The notes below the pieces were generated by a model. It ran no database searches. It had not been told where the DNA came from and saw only the letters and a program-made list of their open reading frames with translations. The position numbers were made by a program, and so were the translations under genes. A stretch of DNA of 64,000 nt from Echria macrotheca (Eukaryota; Ascomycota; Sordariomycetes; Sordariales; Schizotheciaceae). This document shows, in pieces, positions 33,779 to 43,400 of the stretch (within the stretch, counting starts at the first letter, position 1; every line of letters starts with the position of its first letter). The DNA lies in assembly GCA_030411725.1 (NCBI GenBank), contig MU839859.1, positions 91,890-155,889 on the forward strand, written 5' to 3'.

Positions 33779-35089
33779 ATGCCGCACTCTGGCCCGAAGT
33801 CGTCCAACGGGCAGTGCATCGCGCTGCCTGATGGATGGAAGTTCAAAGACGCCGACTCACGGTACGGTAATGACTACCGGCCCGGCAACTCGCCCATGCA
33901 GCAACAACAAGACGCTCCTCTCGGAATCCTCTCTAACCTGGCGGGCCAAACTTTTGTCGGCGGCGGCATCAACATGCTTTTCCGTCCCAACAACGGCGTG
34001 GCAAATGCCAATACTTGTTTTCCGACGCCCGTCAAGCCTCCCCCGCCCACGTCGCCCAACAACAACGTCCTCGAGATCAACCTGTTCGAGGAGACGCTGA
34101 CCTTCACCTCAGCCATCGCGCATTGCATCCCGAACCGTGGCTTCAAGGACCAGGGTGACATCGGCCTGAACGGCATCATGTACTTGCAGACCATCAGCGA
34201 TGTGACCAACAAAAATACCGGTCAAGCCGATGGCGAGCCCTGCCCCATCCACACCGAGAACGGCATGCTAATCCGCATACCCCCCATCACCACCAACCCA
34301 GACATCCCATGCGCCACCATCAACCGCCTCGGCAGCATTCCCCACGGCGTCTCCATCAACCTCCAAGGCTTCGAGCCCTTGGCCTCGGCTACCGTCTCGG
34401 GCCCTCCCAACATCACCCACAATGGTTGCCTCACCACGCCCTTCCAGATCCTGCAAGACGGCTCCATCCAGCTCCAAAACAACCCTGCCTTCCCCTCCCT
34501 CACCGCCGCTAACGAATGCACTGCCCGGATCCCGCAGGATCTCACGAAATTCGTCGCAGCAGGCACCATTACCGACACTTTTCTCAACGACCCAACCCAG
34601 CTCCTCTCTGCAGTCAACCAAAACCGCAACATCCTCAGCACCATCACACTCACCATGTCCTCCACCAACGGGACCACCCCCAACAGCGACCCGGACAAGC
34701 CCAAGCCGCCAGTCCCCACCGGAGGAGGCGTTGTAGGCAACACTTTCCTCGCGGGTGACCCAACCGGAACAACAGCAAATTCCTTCCCGTACTCGGTAGA
34801 TTTCACACTCTGGATTGAAACGGTAGGGTACTCAGTTCCCGTGCCCAATGGGGGATTGGCTGCCAAGGAGACGACCGAGGTGCCGCATGAAGGGATTACC
34901 TTTTTGCTGAGGCCGCCGAGTGACGTGAAAGCGGGGACGACGGTGGATGTGCAGGTTACTGAGCTGCAGTACAGCCAGATGGTGCTGTTGCAGTTTGGGG
35001 TTTTGACGTGGCCGCATCCCAGCGTGTCGACTTTGAAGCCCCCAACTGTAACGGTGGGGGTGGATCATATTGCTTGGACAAAAGTGTGA
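33779..35089 (+). CDS. Unknown protein with IHxExG / SIPHG-type beta-rich motifs
   Basis: A single exon encodes 436 aa from ATG 33779 (MPHSGPKSS). The frame is open upstream to 33542, but the conserved-looking part starts after NLAGQTFVGGGINMLFRP (residues about 52-70). Further motifs are NRGFKDQGDIGLNGIMYLQTI, PIHTENGMLIRIPP and INRLGSIPHGVSINLQG. A repeat of the same type of beta-strand pattern follows in the C-terminal half (VPHEGITFLLRP). I recall similar motifs in bacterial and fungal proteins annotated as heme-binding or lipocalin-like, but I cannot confirm the family. No signal peptide or transmembrane helix is seen. I assign no function. Confidence 0.75.
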   Translation: MPHSGPKSSNGQCIALPDGWKFKDADSRYGNDYRPGNSPMQQQQDAPLGILSNLAGQTFVGGGINMLFRPNNGVANANTCFPTPVKPPPPTSPNNNVLEINLFEETLTFTSAIAHCIPNRGFKDQGDIGLNGIMYLQTISDVTNKNTGQADGEPCPIHTENGMLIRIPPITTNPDIPCATINRLGSIPHGVSINLQGFEPLASATVSGPPNITHNGCLTTPFQILQDGSIQLQNNPAFPSLTAANECTARIPQDLTKFVAAGTITDTFLNDPTQLLSAVNQNRNILSTITLTMSSTNGTTPNSDPDKPKPPVPTGGGVVGNTFLAGDPTGTTANSFPYSVDFTLWIETVGYSVPVPNGGLAAKETTEVPHEGITFLLRPPSDVKAGTTVDVQVTELQYSQMVLLQFGVLTWPHPSVSTLKPPTVTVGVDHIAWTKV

Positions 35090-35474
35090 GAGGGATGTGG
35101 GGAAGAGAAACAGACCCGAGGTTGTTGTAAGGCAGTGTCTGGCTCGCTATTAGCAAGTTCAGCTTCGATAGTTCAAATACAGTTGGCAATGGAACGTGGT
35201 TAGAACCCGGAATGTTGAGCTTGAAAGTTTACAATATCACCTGCTATACTCTGATTCTGTTCACGTGGGCCTCAACGGGGAGTGATCTTGATCAGACACT
35301 TGCGGGCACTGTCTGGAAGCACCTCCAAGGCGCCATCCACATTTTGGTACGTGGAGACAAATGAACAACACTTCGAACTATTATAGCTTTTATCCAATGC
35401 TACATACGTATGGCAGTATCGAAATGAATGAATTAGGTACTGGTTATGTATGCAAAAAATAAAGTAACCAGAAC
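35090..35474. other. Intergenic between convergent genes
   Basis: Nothing recognisable is seen. The sequence becomes AT-rich near 35380-35465, fitting 3' untranslated sequence. Confidence 0.4.
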
Positions 35475-38049
35475 TTATGAACTTCCGGGCTCCCGGAAGA
35501 CCAACAGCCCCGCGTTCGCAACAAACTTTCGAGCAGTAACCCAGGGAAAGTCATCGGGGTTGAGGTCCAGATCCTTCCAGTCCACGTCATCAACGCTCAT
35601 AAAGATAATGTAAAGGCCGTGCTTAGCCTGTTCCTCGGCAGCTTCGACGTATCTCTTCATCCGCTCGACGGCTACCTTGTCCTGCGTAACGCCTTTCCTA
35701 AAGATGTTGTCGATTTTGTCAATCACGAGGACAGTCCTCCCGACTCTGACGCTCTCTCGGTTCTCTGGTTGCCACCACGTCCGAAAGCTTCTGAAAAGGC
35801 TAGACAGGTGGAGGAGAAAATACATCACGCTCCACTTGAAGACACTAGCCGACACAATATCAACGCGGGCCGCAAACTTGGTCGCCAGCCAGCTTTCGCG
35901 AACGCCTCGAAGGAGCTGCGGCCGGGTGGGGGACGCACACAGGTGAATGTACAGCGTGTTGAGGGACTTGAGGCGGTCCTCTAGCGCCATCAGGCCGACC
36001 GAGTGCAGCCTGTTCCTGTTCTCTGGTCGGGCGCGGAAGCGTTCAAAGGCAGTGAGATGGTCGGAGGGGTTCACCATGCTGGGCGGGAGGACCATGCGAA
36101 GGAAAGGGAGGAGGGTAACCCAGATGTGGGGGTGGCGGGACCAGAAACGGGAGAGGAAGTTGGCAGGTTTCTGGATCAGGGTGCGGTCTATGTCGACTCC
36201 GAGGAGGTCACTGTTCTTGCGGTCGAAGAGGTTGCCGGCGTACCCGTAGTAGGTTGTTACGGTTGGGAAGGTATGTTTTATTTTTTGAGTGTCTTGTTGA
36301 GTTTGGCGGGTTTGTTGGGAGGATCGTTGGGAGTGGCGGAATAGGTGGTTGGATGCCGAGAAAAACTTGTTGATCAACGCTAAACCGATCTGATGTTCCC
36401 AGAAAGACCCAGACTTCTTGGTTTTCGCTTGTTTCCTTGACCGTCTGTGTCTCCTTTTGCGTTCCCGTCGTTCGGATTCTTCTTTCTCCATCCATTCATG
36501 GTCGTTGATCAGTCTCCGGTGCAAAGAGAGACGGCCGTGAAGAGCTGCGCGGCGGAAGCCGTAGTTGGCGAGTACCAGAGCTGGGTAGAAGTCGGCGTAG
36601 TATGCCTCGACTTTGTCGGACCACTGTTTCACACAAGTGTCAGTCGTAATGAGACCAACTGAAGTAGTTTTGGATAAAGCCTGTAAACATACCGCGGTGA
36701 AGCTTATACCCGTTACGATGCGTATTCCATGACTTGCAAAGACACGACACATGTTGTCAAATGGCCTGCGCTGGGCCCATGATGAGAGACAGGCGCTGAG
36801 CAACACCGCTGGGATACGATGTTTTGCCAACAGCTGGGCCACAGCTTCGGCCTTGACAATCTGGAAGACACTCTCGTCATAACTAACTCGTTCTCTGGGT
36901 GGGGCTGTACAAAGGCCGGGCTGTGAGAACAACAACTCCGGTGTGTCATCCATCCTGCCAAGATTGCCAGATTAGTACAGGAATGTGGACATCATGTCAG
37001 TAAGGGTTGAAATTGCTAGCATACCCTTCCGCACGACCATGAACGTCCAGATGGACCACATCGTATTTGTTATCTTTCTCGAGATGCTTCTCGAGCTCGT
37101 GATACGTTCCCGGACGGACAACGTCGATTTGAATCCGGCCGTGATGCCCGCAGCTCCGAAGGTACTTCCGCAGCGAGCAAAGCGTATCGTGAACAACGCT
37201 CTGGATGTCGACGAACCTGTTCTCGACGTTCACTTGCAAGCCCCTCGAGATGACTAGGAGAAGTCGGATTGGGGCCTCGGGCATACGAAGACCTGGCGTC
37301 AATGGGATGGGCTCCTTCACTCCGGTGAAAATGCGATGAACTTCAACTTCTTGCCGCGGTGCTTGCTTCTCCGGGGCCGGAGTCTCGGCAGCCTCTTCGT
37401 CTTCAATGGCGAGTTTCGAGTCGTAGGGCTCCAAGAGCTCCCACATCAAGGCATGAATGCTGGGGCGGCCAGGATCCTGGGGGCCCACGTGCACCTCCTC
37501 GCAGACATATACCTTGATTCTAGAGTAAGATTTGAGGCTGTCAGTATTGAGGCCTAAGGCAAGCGCCAGCTTCTCTCGGTAATCCGAAATCGAAGGCTCA
37601 TGGTCGGAGGATAGCGCCTCGGCTTGCTCCTCATCGTGGGTAGAGGGATGGCGAGCATGTTGCCTCGCTCGACCGTCCTGGAGCGGATTACTAGCAAGTG
37701 AAGGCGTATGAGATACCGTAAAGGATATCACAGAAGCCGTTTCAGTCTCGGCGGTGAGACCGAGTTGTGGAACAGCTCGGGGTACAAAATGCATCCATGA
37801 CGATGGGTGCTCTTGCAGACTCTTGGAAAGGCTGGGATCCACTGTATCGCGCAACCACAATTCGTAGTTGTCGTATGCCTGCTGTGAGAAGGGATCGAAG
37901 AGCTTGACTGTGTGCGTGTCGGAGTGCGGCGCAGGAAGCCCTTGCACACAGATTTCCCAGCAGCGACGCCCGTGTTCCGGCAAATGGCAGTGTTCGACGT
38001 GGATTTGGATGGCAAGAAATGGCGCTTGTTGTGTTTGTGCTGCCGCCAT
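35475..38049 (-). CDS. CHAT-domain cysteine protease fused to a STAND-like region lacking a P-loop
   Basis: Minus-strand exons 38049-37025, 36954-36693 and 36623-35475 give 811 aa. Intron 1 (70 nt: GTATGC donor, TACTAAT branch, GGCAG acceptor) falls five residues after the catalytic histidine. Intron 2 (69 nt: GTATGT donor, ACTGAC branch, ACAG acceptor) is stop-free, but its removal restores the CHAT core. Residues about 265-345 contain RLLLVIS and HLDVHGRAEG, with catalytic His337. Residues 392-399 are VLLSACLS, with catalytic Cys397. GISFTA/WSDKVEAYYADFYPAL and RRAALHGR follow, as in the CHAT (HetF-associated caspase-like) fold. After a very basic linker (RRERKRRHRRSRK) a STAND-ATPase-like stretch follows. 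The expected Walker A is replaced by LCASPTRPQLL (about 657-667), while a Walker-B-like TVLVIDKID remains (about 726-734). The N-terminal 260 residues are unassigned. A role as a death or incompatibility protease is inference. Confidence 0.85.
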
Positions 38050-38687
38050 TGCCCGAGGCTTTTGCGGAAATCCGAGAACTACAGTTCAAGCTTTTCTTTG
38101 TCGACATAAGGACTCGGAGCCCTGCTGCAAACTGGATGGGAGGAAAGGGGTTTGGCCCGCCACTCCGGCCCTGGGTTACATTGCCCCCTGCGCGGGCTTC
38201 CCCGCAGAGCCTCGTCCTCGATTCAGCCCTCGAGAAAAGCCACGGCGCTTAAGTGCAGAATGACCTGAGGCCAGTGCACCTGACTGGCTGGGATTATTGA
38301 CCCGCATCTCTTTCGCGGTGAAACGCAGCCCACCCCCCCTGCTGCATGAGTGGCAGCCTATTGGACCATCAGGATCCAATGTGGCTGGTACTTCCTTACT
38401 ATGTAAGCGAGAGGTATTTGTGGGCCTGCAAGGGGGGTGGGCTGCGTTTCACCGCGAAAGAGATCTCGGTGTGCGGAGGGCTTGTCTCAGGCCGCCTGGG
38501 GCTGAAGCCCACCAGGGGTGACACCCGTGACACCTTCTTCGCCACGTTCTTTTCGGTCAGTGTATGTGACACATCTTTCCGCTGCAGGGCCTTCGCTTTG
38601 GTCCAACTCAAAACCAAAGAGCTTTCCTCCGTTGGCCCTCCTTTGGCAGTACCCTTTCTGATTTTTTCACGAATTTTGTCGCCCATC
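38050..38687. promoter_or_regulatory. Shared divergent upstream region of the CHAT gene and its neighbour
   Basis: This 638-bp region separates the start of the leftward CHAT gene from the start of the rightward acidic coiled-coil gene. It contains the 33-bp inverted repeat described separately. The frame entering from 38346 is open into the next gene but crosses the repeat, so I start that gene at the ATG pair at 38688. Confidence 0.45.
38306..38464. repeat. Perfect 33-bp inverted repeat with 93-bp spacer
   Basis: Arm 38306-38338 is the exact reverse complement of arm 38432-38464; the arms begin ATCTCTTTCGCGG and end with a C run (G run on the other side). The outer flanks differ and no target-site duplication is visible. 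It could be a small MITE-like element with long terminal repeats, a transcribed hairpin, or a cruciform in the divergent promoter. It lies between two genes transcribed apart. Confidence 0.9.
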
Positions 38688-39869
38688 ATGATGCGCAAGA
38701 ACCCAACCAAGAAGCCGTACTTCCTGCTCGACGAAGTGCAGCGGCTGGACGACAACCTCTTCCAGAGCCTGCTCGGTCTCGCGATCCACAAGCCGTACGC
38801 ACCAATCCAGGGGGACCACGCCCCCATCACCACCGGCGAATCGTCCCTCAAGGCTCGCGATGCGGACGAATCTCTGTATCCACCACAACCAACCTACATC
38901 AGAGACGCGACTTTGATGCGGAGAACCACCAAGAGCAGGCGCGCAAAAGCCCGACTCGACAGGTTTCTCGACGGCCTGCTTGAAAAGGGTGACGAAAACA
39001 ACGATACCATTGAGACGCCCAGCTTTCGCAGGGTTTCCATCCGGAATGCCCCGACCACCATTGCCAACCTGCTGCGCGAAGACCAGCCTGTGCCAGAGCC
39101 GGTCGAGGACGCCGGTGATGCAGGGCTTGGCAAAACTTCAGAAGAACCCACGAGCTTCTTCGGCGGTATCGCGCAAGCGGTTATGAACACTGTGTGGCCG
39201 GGAGAATCAGGTCTTGCAGAAGCTGAGCGCAAAGAAAAGGACCAGTTAAACGCCGAGAATGACGCGAAGGTGAGGAAGCTGTACGACGAGGAAATGGCGC
39301 GCAGGAAGTACCGCGACCAGGTGCTTGCACTTCTAAAGGCTAAGAAGAATCTCGGCATCGTTGTCAGTTTCATCACTTGCGCCGACATGGCCAGGGACTC
39401 AAACATCAAGAAGCACGCCGCTGCGGAGGCCGGTGCCGGCATACCCCTGAAGGAGGCAGCAGGTATCCCGCTCAATGTTGATGCTAAGGTTTCTGCCTCG
39501 TCGTCCAGCGATGTGGGAGCAAGTGGCACATACGAAGGCGAATATCTTATTGCCTGCAGCTACTTGCCGCTGGAGAAGAGGGAGAGAGGAGGACTTTCCA
39601 GTCTCTGGTTTTCTACATCCGAAGACAGCGACTGGATCCTCGGAAAGGATGCTGCTTGGAGGCTAGGAATCGACCCAATGGAGGGCCGTTATGCAGCGCC
39701 TATGGGCCCGGGCGACGGAGAACACGAAGTTGATGATGATTCCTGCTCGATTGTGCTTCTGCACCCCGACGATAGGATCGGCGAGAACACGGGCGCAAAG
39801 GAGATGGACGATGACTCTGAGGACGAGAGCGAGAGCGAGAGCGAGAGCAACAGTGACGAGGGACCATAA
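38688..39869 (+). CDS. Acidic coiled-coil protein of unknown function next to the CHAT gene
   Basis: A single exon encodes 393 aa from the first of two ATGs at 38688. No known domain is recognised. Residues 1-25 are basic-hydrophobic but not a signal peptide. Residues about 155-175 (FFGGIAQAVMNTVWPG) are mildly hydrophobic. Residues about 180-225 (AEAERKEKDQLNAEN onwards) form a likely coiled coil. A short stretch GEYLIACSYLPLEKRERGG follows near residue 285, and the C-terminus is an acidic Asp/Glu/Ser tail encoded by a GAGAGC microsatellite near 39825-39850. It is transcribed away from the CHAT protease across the inverted repeat. It could be an inhibitor, adaptor or substrate of that protease, but nothing in the sequence proves a link. 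Confidence 0.7.
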   Translation: MMRKNPTKKPYFLLDEVQRLDDNLFQSLLGLAIHKPYAPIQGDHAPITTGESSLKARDADESLYPPQPTYIRDATLMRRTTKSRRAKARLDRFLDGLLEKGDENNDTIETPSFRRVSIRNAPTTIANLLREDQPVPEPVEDAGDAGLGKTSEEPTSFFGGIAQAVMNTVWPGESGLAEAERKEKDQLNAENDAKVRKLYDEEMARRKYRDQVLALLKAKKNLGIVVSFITCADMARDSNIKKHAAAEAGAGIPLKEAAGIPLNVDAKVSASSSSDVGASGTYEGEYLIACSYLPLEKRERGGLSSLWFSTSEDSDWILGKDAAWRLGIDPMEGRYAAPMGPGDGEHEVDDDSCSIVLLHPDDRIGENTGAKEMDDDSEDESESESESNSDEGP

Positions 39870-40498
39870 TAGTCCGTATACAGGGCATGCAATATCCATG
39901 TTGAATAGAGTCTGTCGGTGCTTTTCTCAGAATTTACCGTCTTTGGCCTTGCTTTCTACCTGCTTGCACTATTTTACGAACGCTCGGGCTCAATAATTGT
40001 TCGCCTTGTGCGGGTTACCTTGATCAGATCAGCATGATCGTTGAAAACAACTGTGTCCAAGTTTGAATCACAAAAAGGTAAGTACCTACTGAAGAAGTCG
40101 TTCGATAAGAAGTGTCTCGAGAGCTTTAGGCAGCATTGTCTCCCGAGGCATATTCTTCCATGGACGACACAAATGACTGGAATGTTTGTGGCTGAGCCGC
40201 GTAACACCGCCACACAAGAAACCCTCCGCTTTTCAGCACACCTGGAGCGCACCACCACACCGAAAACACTTGTGTGGTGTGTGTGCCCGGCCATTTAATT
40301 GGCCAGATGCCAGCGTGCTGCCTCAGGCATCGGCACACAACAGGAGACCGCCGCAGCCGCCCGAATAAAATGCGCTCATCACTTTCTCCCTTGGCAACTC
40401 AACGCATTCCGTCGATCGCGTTTGACGACAACTTCCCCACGGTTCGCGCCACGGCATCGAAGCGCTACGCCCCGTGCACGCGGCTCGATGCGCCCTTC
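39870..40498. other. Intergenic / 5' flank of the SesB-STAND gene
   Basis: The following frame is open upstream to 40274 (a GTG) with an ATG at 40370, but I see no domain there. The stretch is probably promoter and 5' leader. Confidence 0.4.
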
Positions 40499-43400
40499 AT
40501 GGATCCCCTTTCCATCGTCACGTCCATTTCAGCGCTTCTGTCCATCACAGCTTCTTTGGTAGGAGCGGCCGACTTGGTCAGAGCGACAGCTCAAAAACAG
40601 CGAAAGTCGGGACTGCGGATATGTCACAGCCCGAGCCCGGGACCCCCAGAGATCGACATCGTCCTGGTCCACGGTTTGGGGGCCAGCGGCGACACGGCAT
40701 GGTCAGACACCGACTCCTCAACAGGACGTACTCTTTGCTGGCCGCAGGAAGAACTCCCTCGACGGCTGAAATGGCGTGCAAGGATAGCCATCTACAGCTA
40801 CGATGCCAAGTTCAGGACGCCCGAGTTTCTTACGCGCCGCACCCTGTTGCATCAGACTAGTCGTCTTGTTGAGGACTTGGTTCACTTGCGAAGGGACAGC
40901 GAGCGTCCCCCCATCATCTTCGTCTGCCACAGCCTAGGAGGACTCGTTGTCAAAAACGCGTTGGTTGGTGCAAGAAACTCAGACAACCCGGACGTTATGG
41001 ACGTTTTCTCGGCAACCACTGGCATCATATTCTTGGGAACGCCCCACGATGGGTCACCGAGGGCTCTCGCAGACAACATTTGCGGCATTGTCAGGCCGCC
41101 AAAAGCCGACATCCTCGAGGAGCTGCACGAACGATCACGGACACTGGCATACAGTTTGGAGCGCTTCAAACCCCTGGCAGCTAACTTGGCTATATATGCG
41201 TTTCTAGAGCCAAGAGACAGCTTTGAGATGGCGCAGACGGGTTCGCCGGTACACCGCGTCGTGACCCTGAACAGAAACCATGCAGCGCTCTGCAAATATT
41301 CAGATCCTAAAGACAAAGACTTGGGCCGCATAATCACTGCCATCGACGACCTCTGCGTCAACGCCATCAGGGTTTCCAGCACTCGACCCCAAAGAAACTC
41401 TGGTGGCTCTCTCTCTCCCCAGCAAGAATCGGGGCAATTGGTTGGGCGGGTAGTAGGCTTGGGTGTAAGATTGGTTGGAGAAAGCGATCTTGGCGAATTC
41501 GGTGCGCCTCATCTCAGCGAACTGGAAAAGTTCTTCGGAAGATGGTCCAAGACGGCTGATACGCCGACATTCGCTGAGGGACCACATAATGCATGGCCAG
41601 TCGCTTTGATCTGCGATTTGCGGCCCTCTGGGTCCGGCAAGACATCTTTGGCGTTGCAGTACATGGCTCAGTATGGCCGTCGATATGGCTCATCAATCTG
41701 GATTGACGCCTCAACACGGAAGTCTATCGAGCTGAGCTTCAAGGAAGTTGCCCGCAAAATTAACTCCAGCCAAGAGTCCGGGCTGTCTGATTTCAGGGTA
41801 AACGAACCCGACGACAATGAACAGCTAAGCGACCAGGAGCTTGGCGTCTTGATACAAGGGGTGACGCAATGGATGGAACAACTACAACAAAGGCCGTGGT
41901 TGCTGGTCATCGATAACCTTTCCTGTAACTCGCCATTTCCGTGCCAACCCGGTTGGACATCTCGACCTCCAAGGAGATATACGTGGAGGGAGCTCTTGAG
42001 GCTCATCCCATCAGTATCAGGATTCCACGGCCACGTCATCCTAGGCACTGGAGACTCCGCGTGTCGCAAGTTACGCGGACTCAAGATCATTTCCCTCGAA
42101 GCTTCAGCAGAAAGAGACGTAGACCAAGCTACCGACCCGGGACCATCTTTTCTGGGATATCTGTCGGATGGAACAGCCAGTCGAAATATCGCATCATGGT
42201 GGTCTGGTTTGTCGGTCCACAGTAGGATCCGATTTGCACTGGCGCTTTTGACCTCAGATCCAGAGTGCCCACGGATACCACTCTCACTGCTGCGGGTTCA
42301 GTATGGTGATAACGACATTAGTGTAAGGAATGACATCGACAGCTGCAACTGGCACCGGATCAGCGGTCTCGCTGTCTCTGAGGGCGATCGAAGTGATGTC
42401 ATTCTTCCGGATTACCTTTTACAAGAAGGCCCTCGATTGCTGGTCGAAAGAACAGCAGACTTGTTCGCCAGCCTAGCCGACGAGGTTATTTTGGCAGCTT
42501 GTCGGAGTCTATCCACGACGGTTGAACACCTCCGCGCCGATTTCGACCCCGTTCGTGGCTGGATGGCCGAGGAACAGGTGGTACGGCACTCGAGGGCGCT
42601 GTGTAGACGATGGAGTGAACTCAACAGCAACCCAGCTCTTGGCAAGATCGGCCAAGTAACTGATGTTCCCAGCCGAGGCATTGGTTTGCGCATCCTGGCT
42701 CGAGTTTGCGAGGACCACGGAGCATACGACACCGCAGCGAAATTATACGACTATGAACTGCAATCTTACCCTCTTCAACAACGGGCAAAAGATGTTGAGC
42801 TCCAGCTACTTGCCTCCCACGCCCACCTTCAAACGACACACGACAAGAAATCGGAAGATGTATACTCCTCCGCAATTTCTCGCTCAGAAATTCCCACCGA
42901 CTTGAAGATAAAGACATCTCGCGCCTTGGCATCCTGGTATGCCTCACAGAATCGACTAGATGACGCGGTAAGTCTGTTGTCGGAAGCACTGTCAAACGAA
43001 GACCCCTTCGGGGGGGACGCGAGCGAGCGATACATAATGCAGGCACTGAGCGATCTCGCTACCTACCTCGCAGCAACTGGTAATCGATCAAGCGCCAGCT
43101 CTCTCGTACAGCGGTTGCTGCTCTCGCTCGAGGACACCCACAAGAGAGGTGACCTCTTCAGCTTGAGCGCAATGGAGGCCCTCTCCATCCTCAACCAAGA
43201 AGAAGGCGATTTGGACGAGGCTCTAACTCTCGCTCGCGCCGTCTATAATTGCCAGCAGAAGCGGCTGGGCGATGGCCATCCGGGCACGATTCGAAGCCGG
43301 TGTCGAATGGCCGCGGTTTTTGATCTTCAGGACCATCATAGCAAGGCTGAGGGCATCTACCGAGAATGCCTGGGCCGGGCGGTGCAAAGACTGGGATCCT

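Noticed and set aside
34222..34866. Minus-strand open frame of 214 codons opposite the 33.8-35.1 kb gene
   Set aside because: Antisense shadow with no recognisable protein features.
38894..39529. Minus-strand open frame of 211 codons opposite the acidic coiled-coil gene
   Set aside because: I kept the plus strand because it is longer, starts with a proper ATG pair and has a coherent charged and coiled-coil composition. The minus frame is Ser/Phe-rich, as expected of an antisense read-through. This is the least certain of the antisense choices.
40274..40498. Upstream extension of the SesB-STAND protein
   Set aside because: It begins with GTG, or with ATG at 40370, and carries no domain; MDPLSIV at 40499 is the standard family N-terminus. 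The 40370 start cannot be fully excluded.
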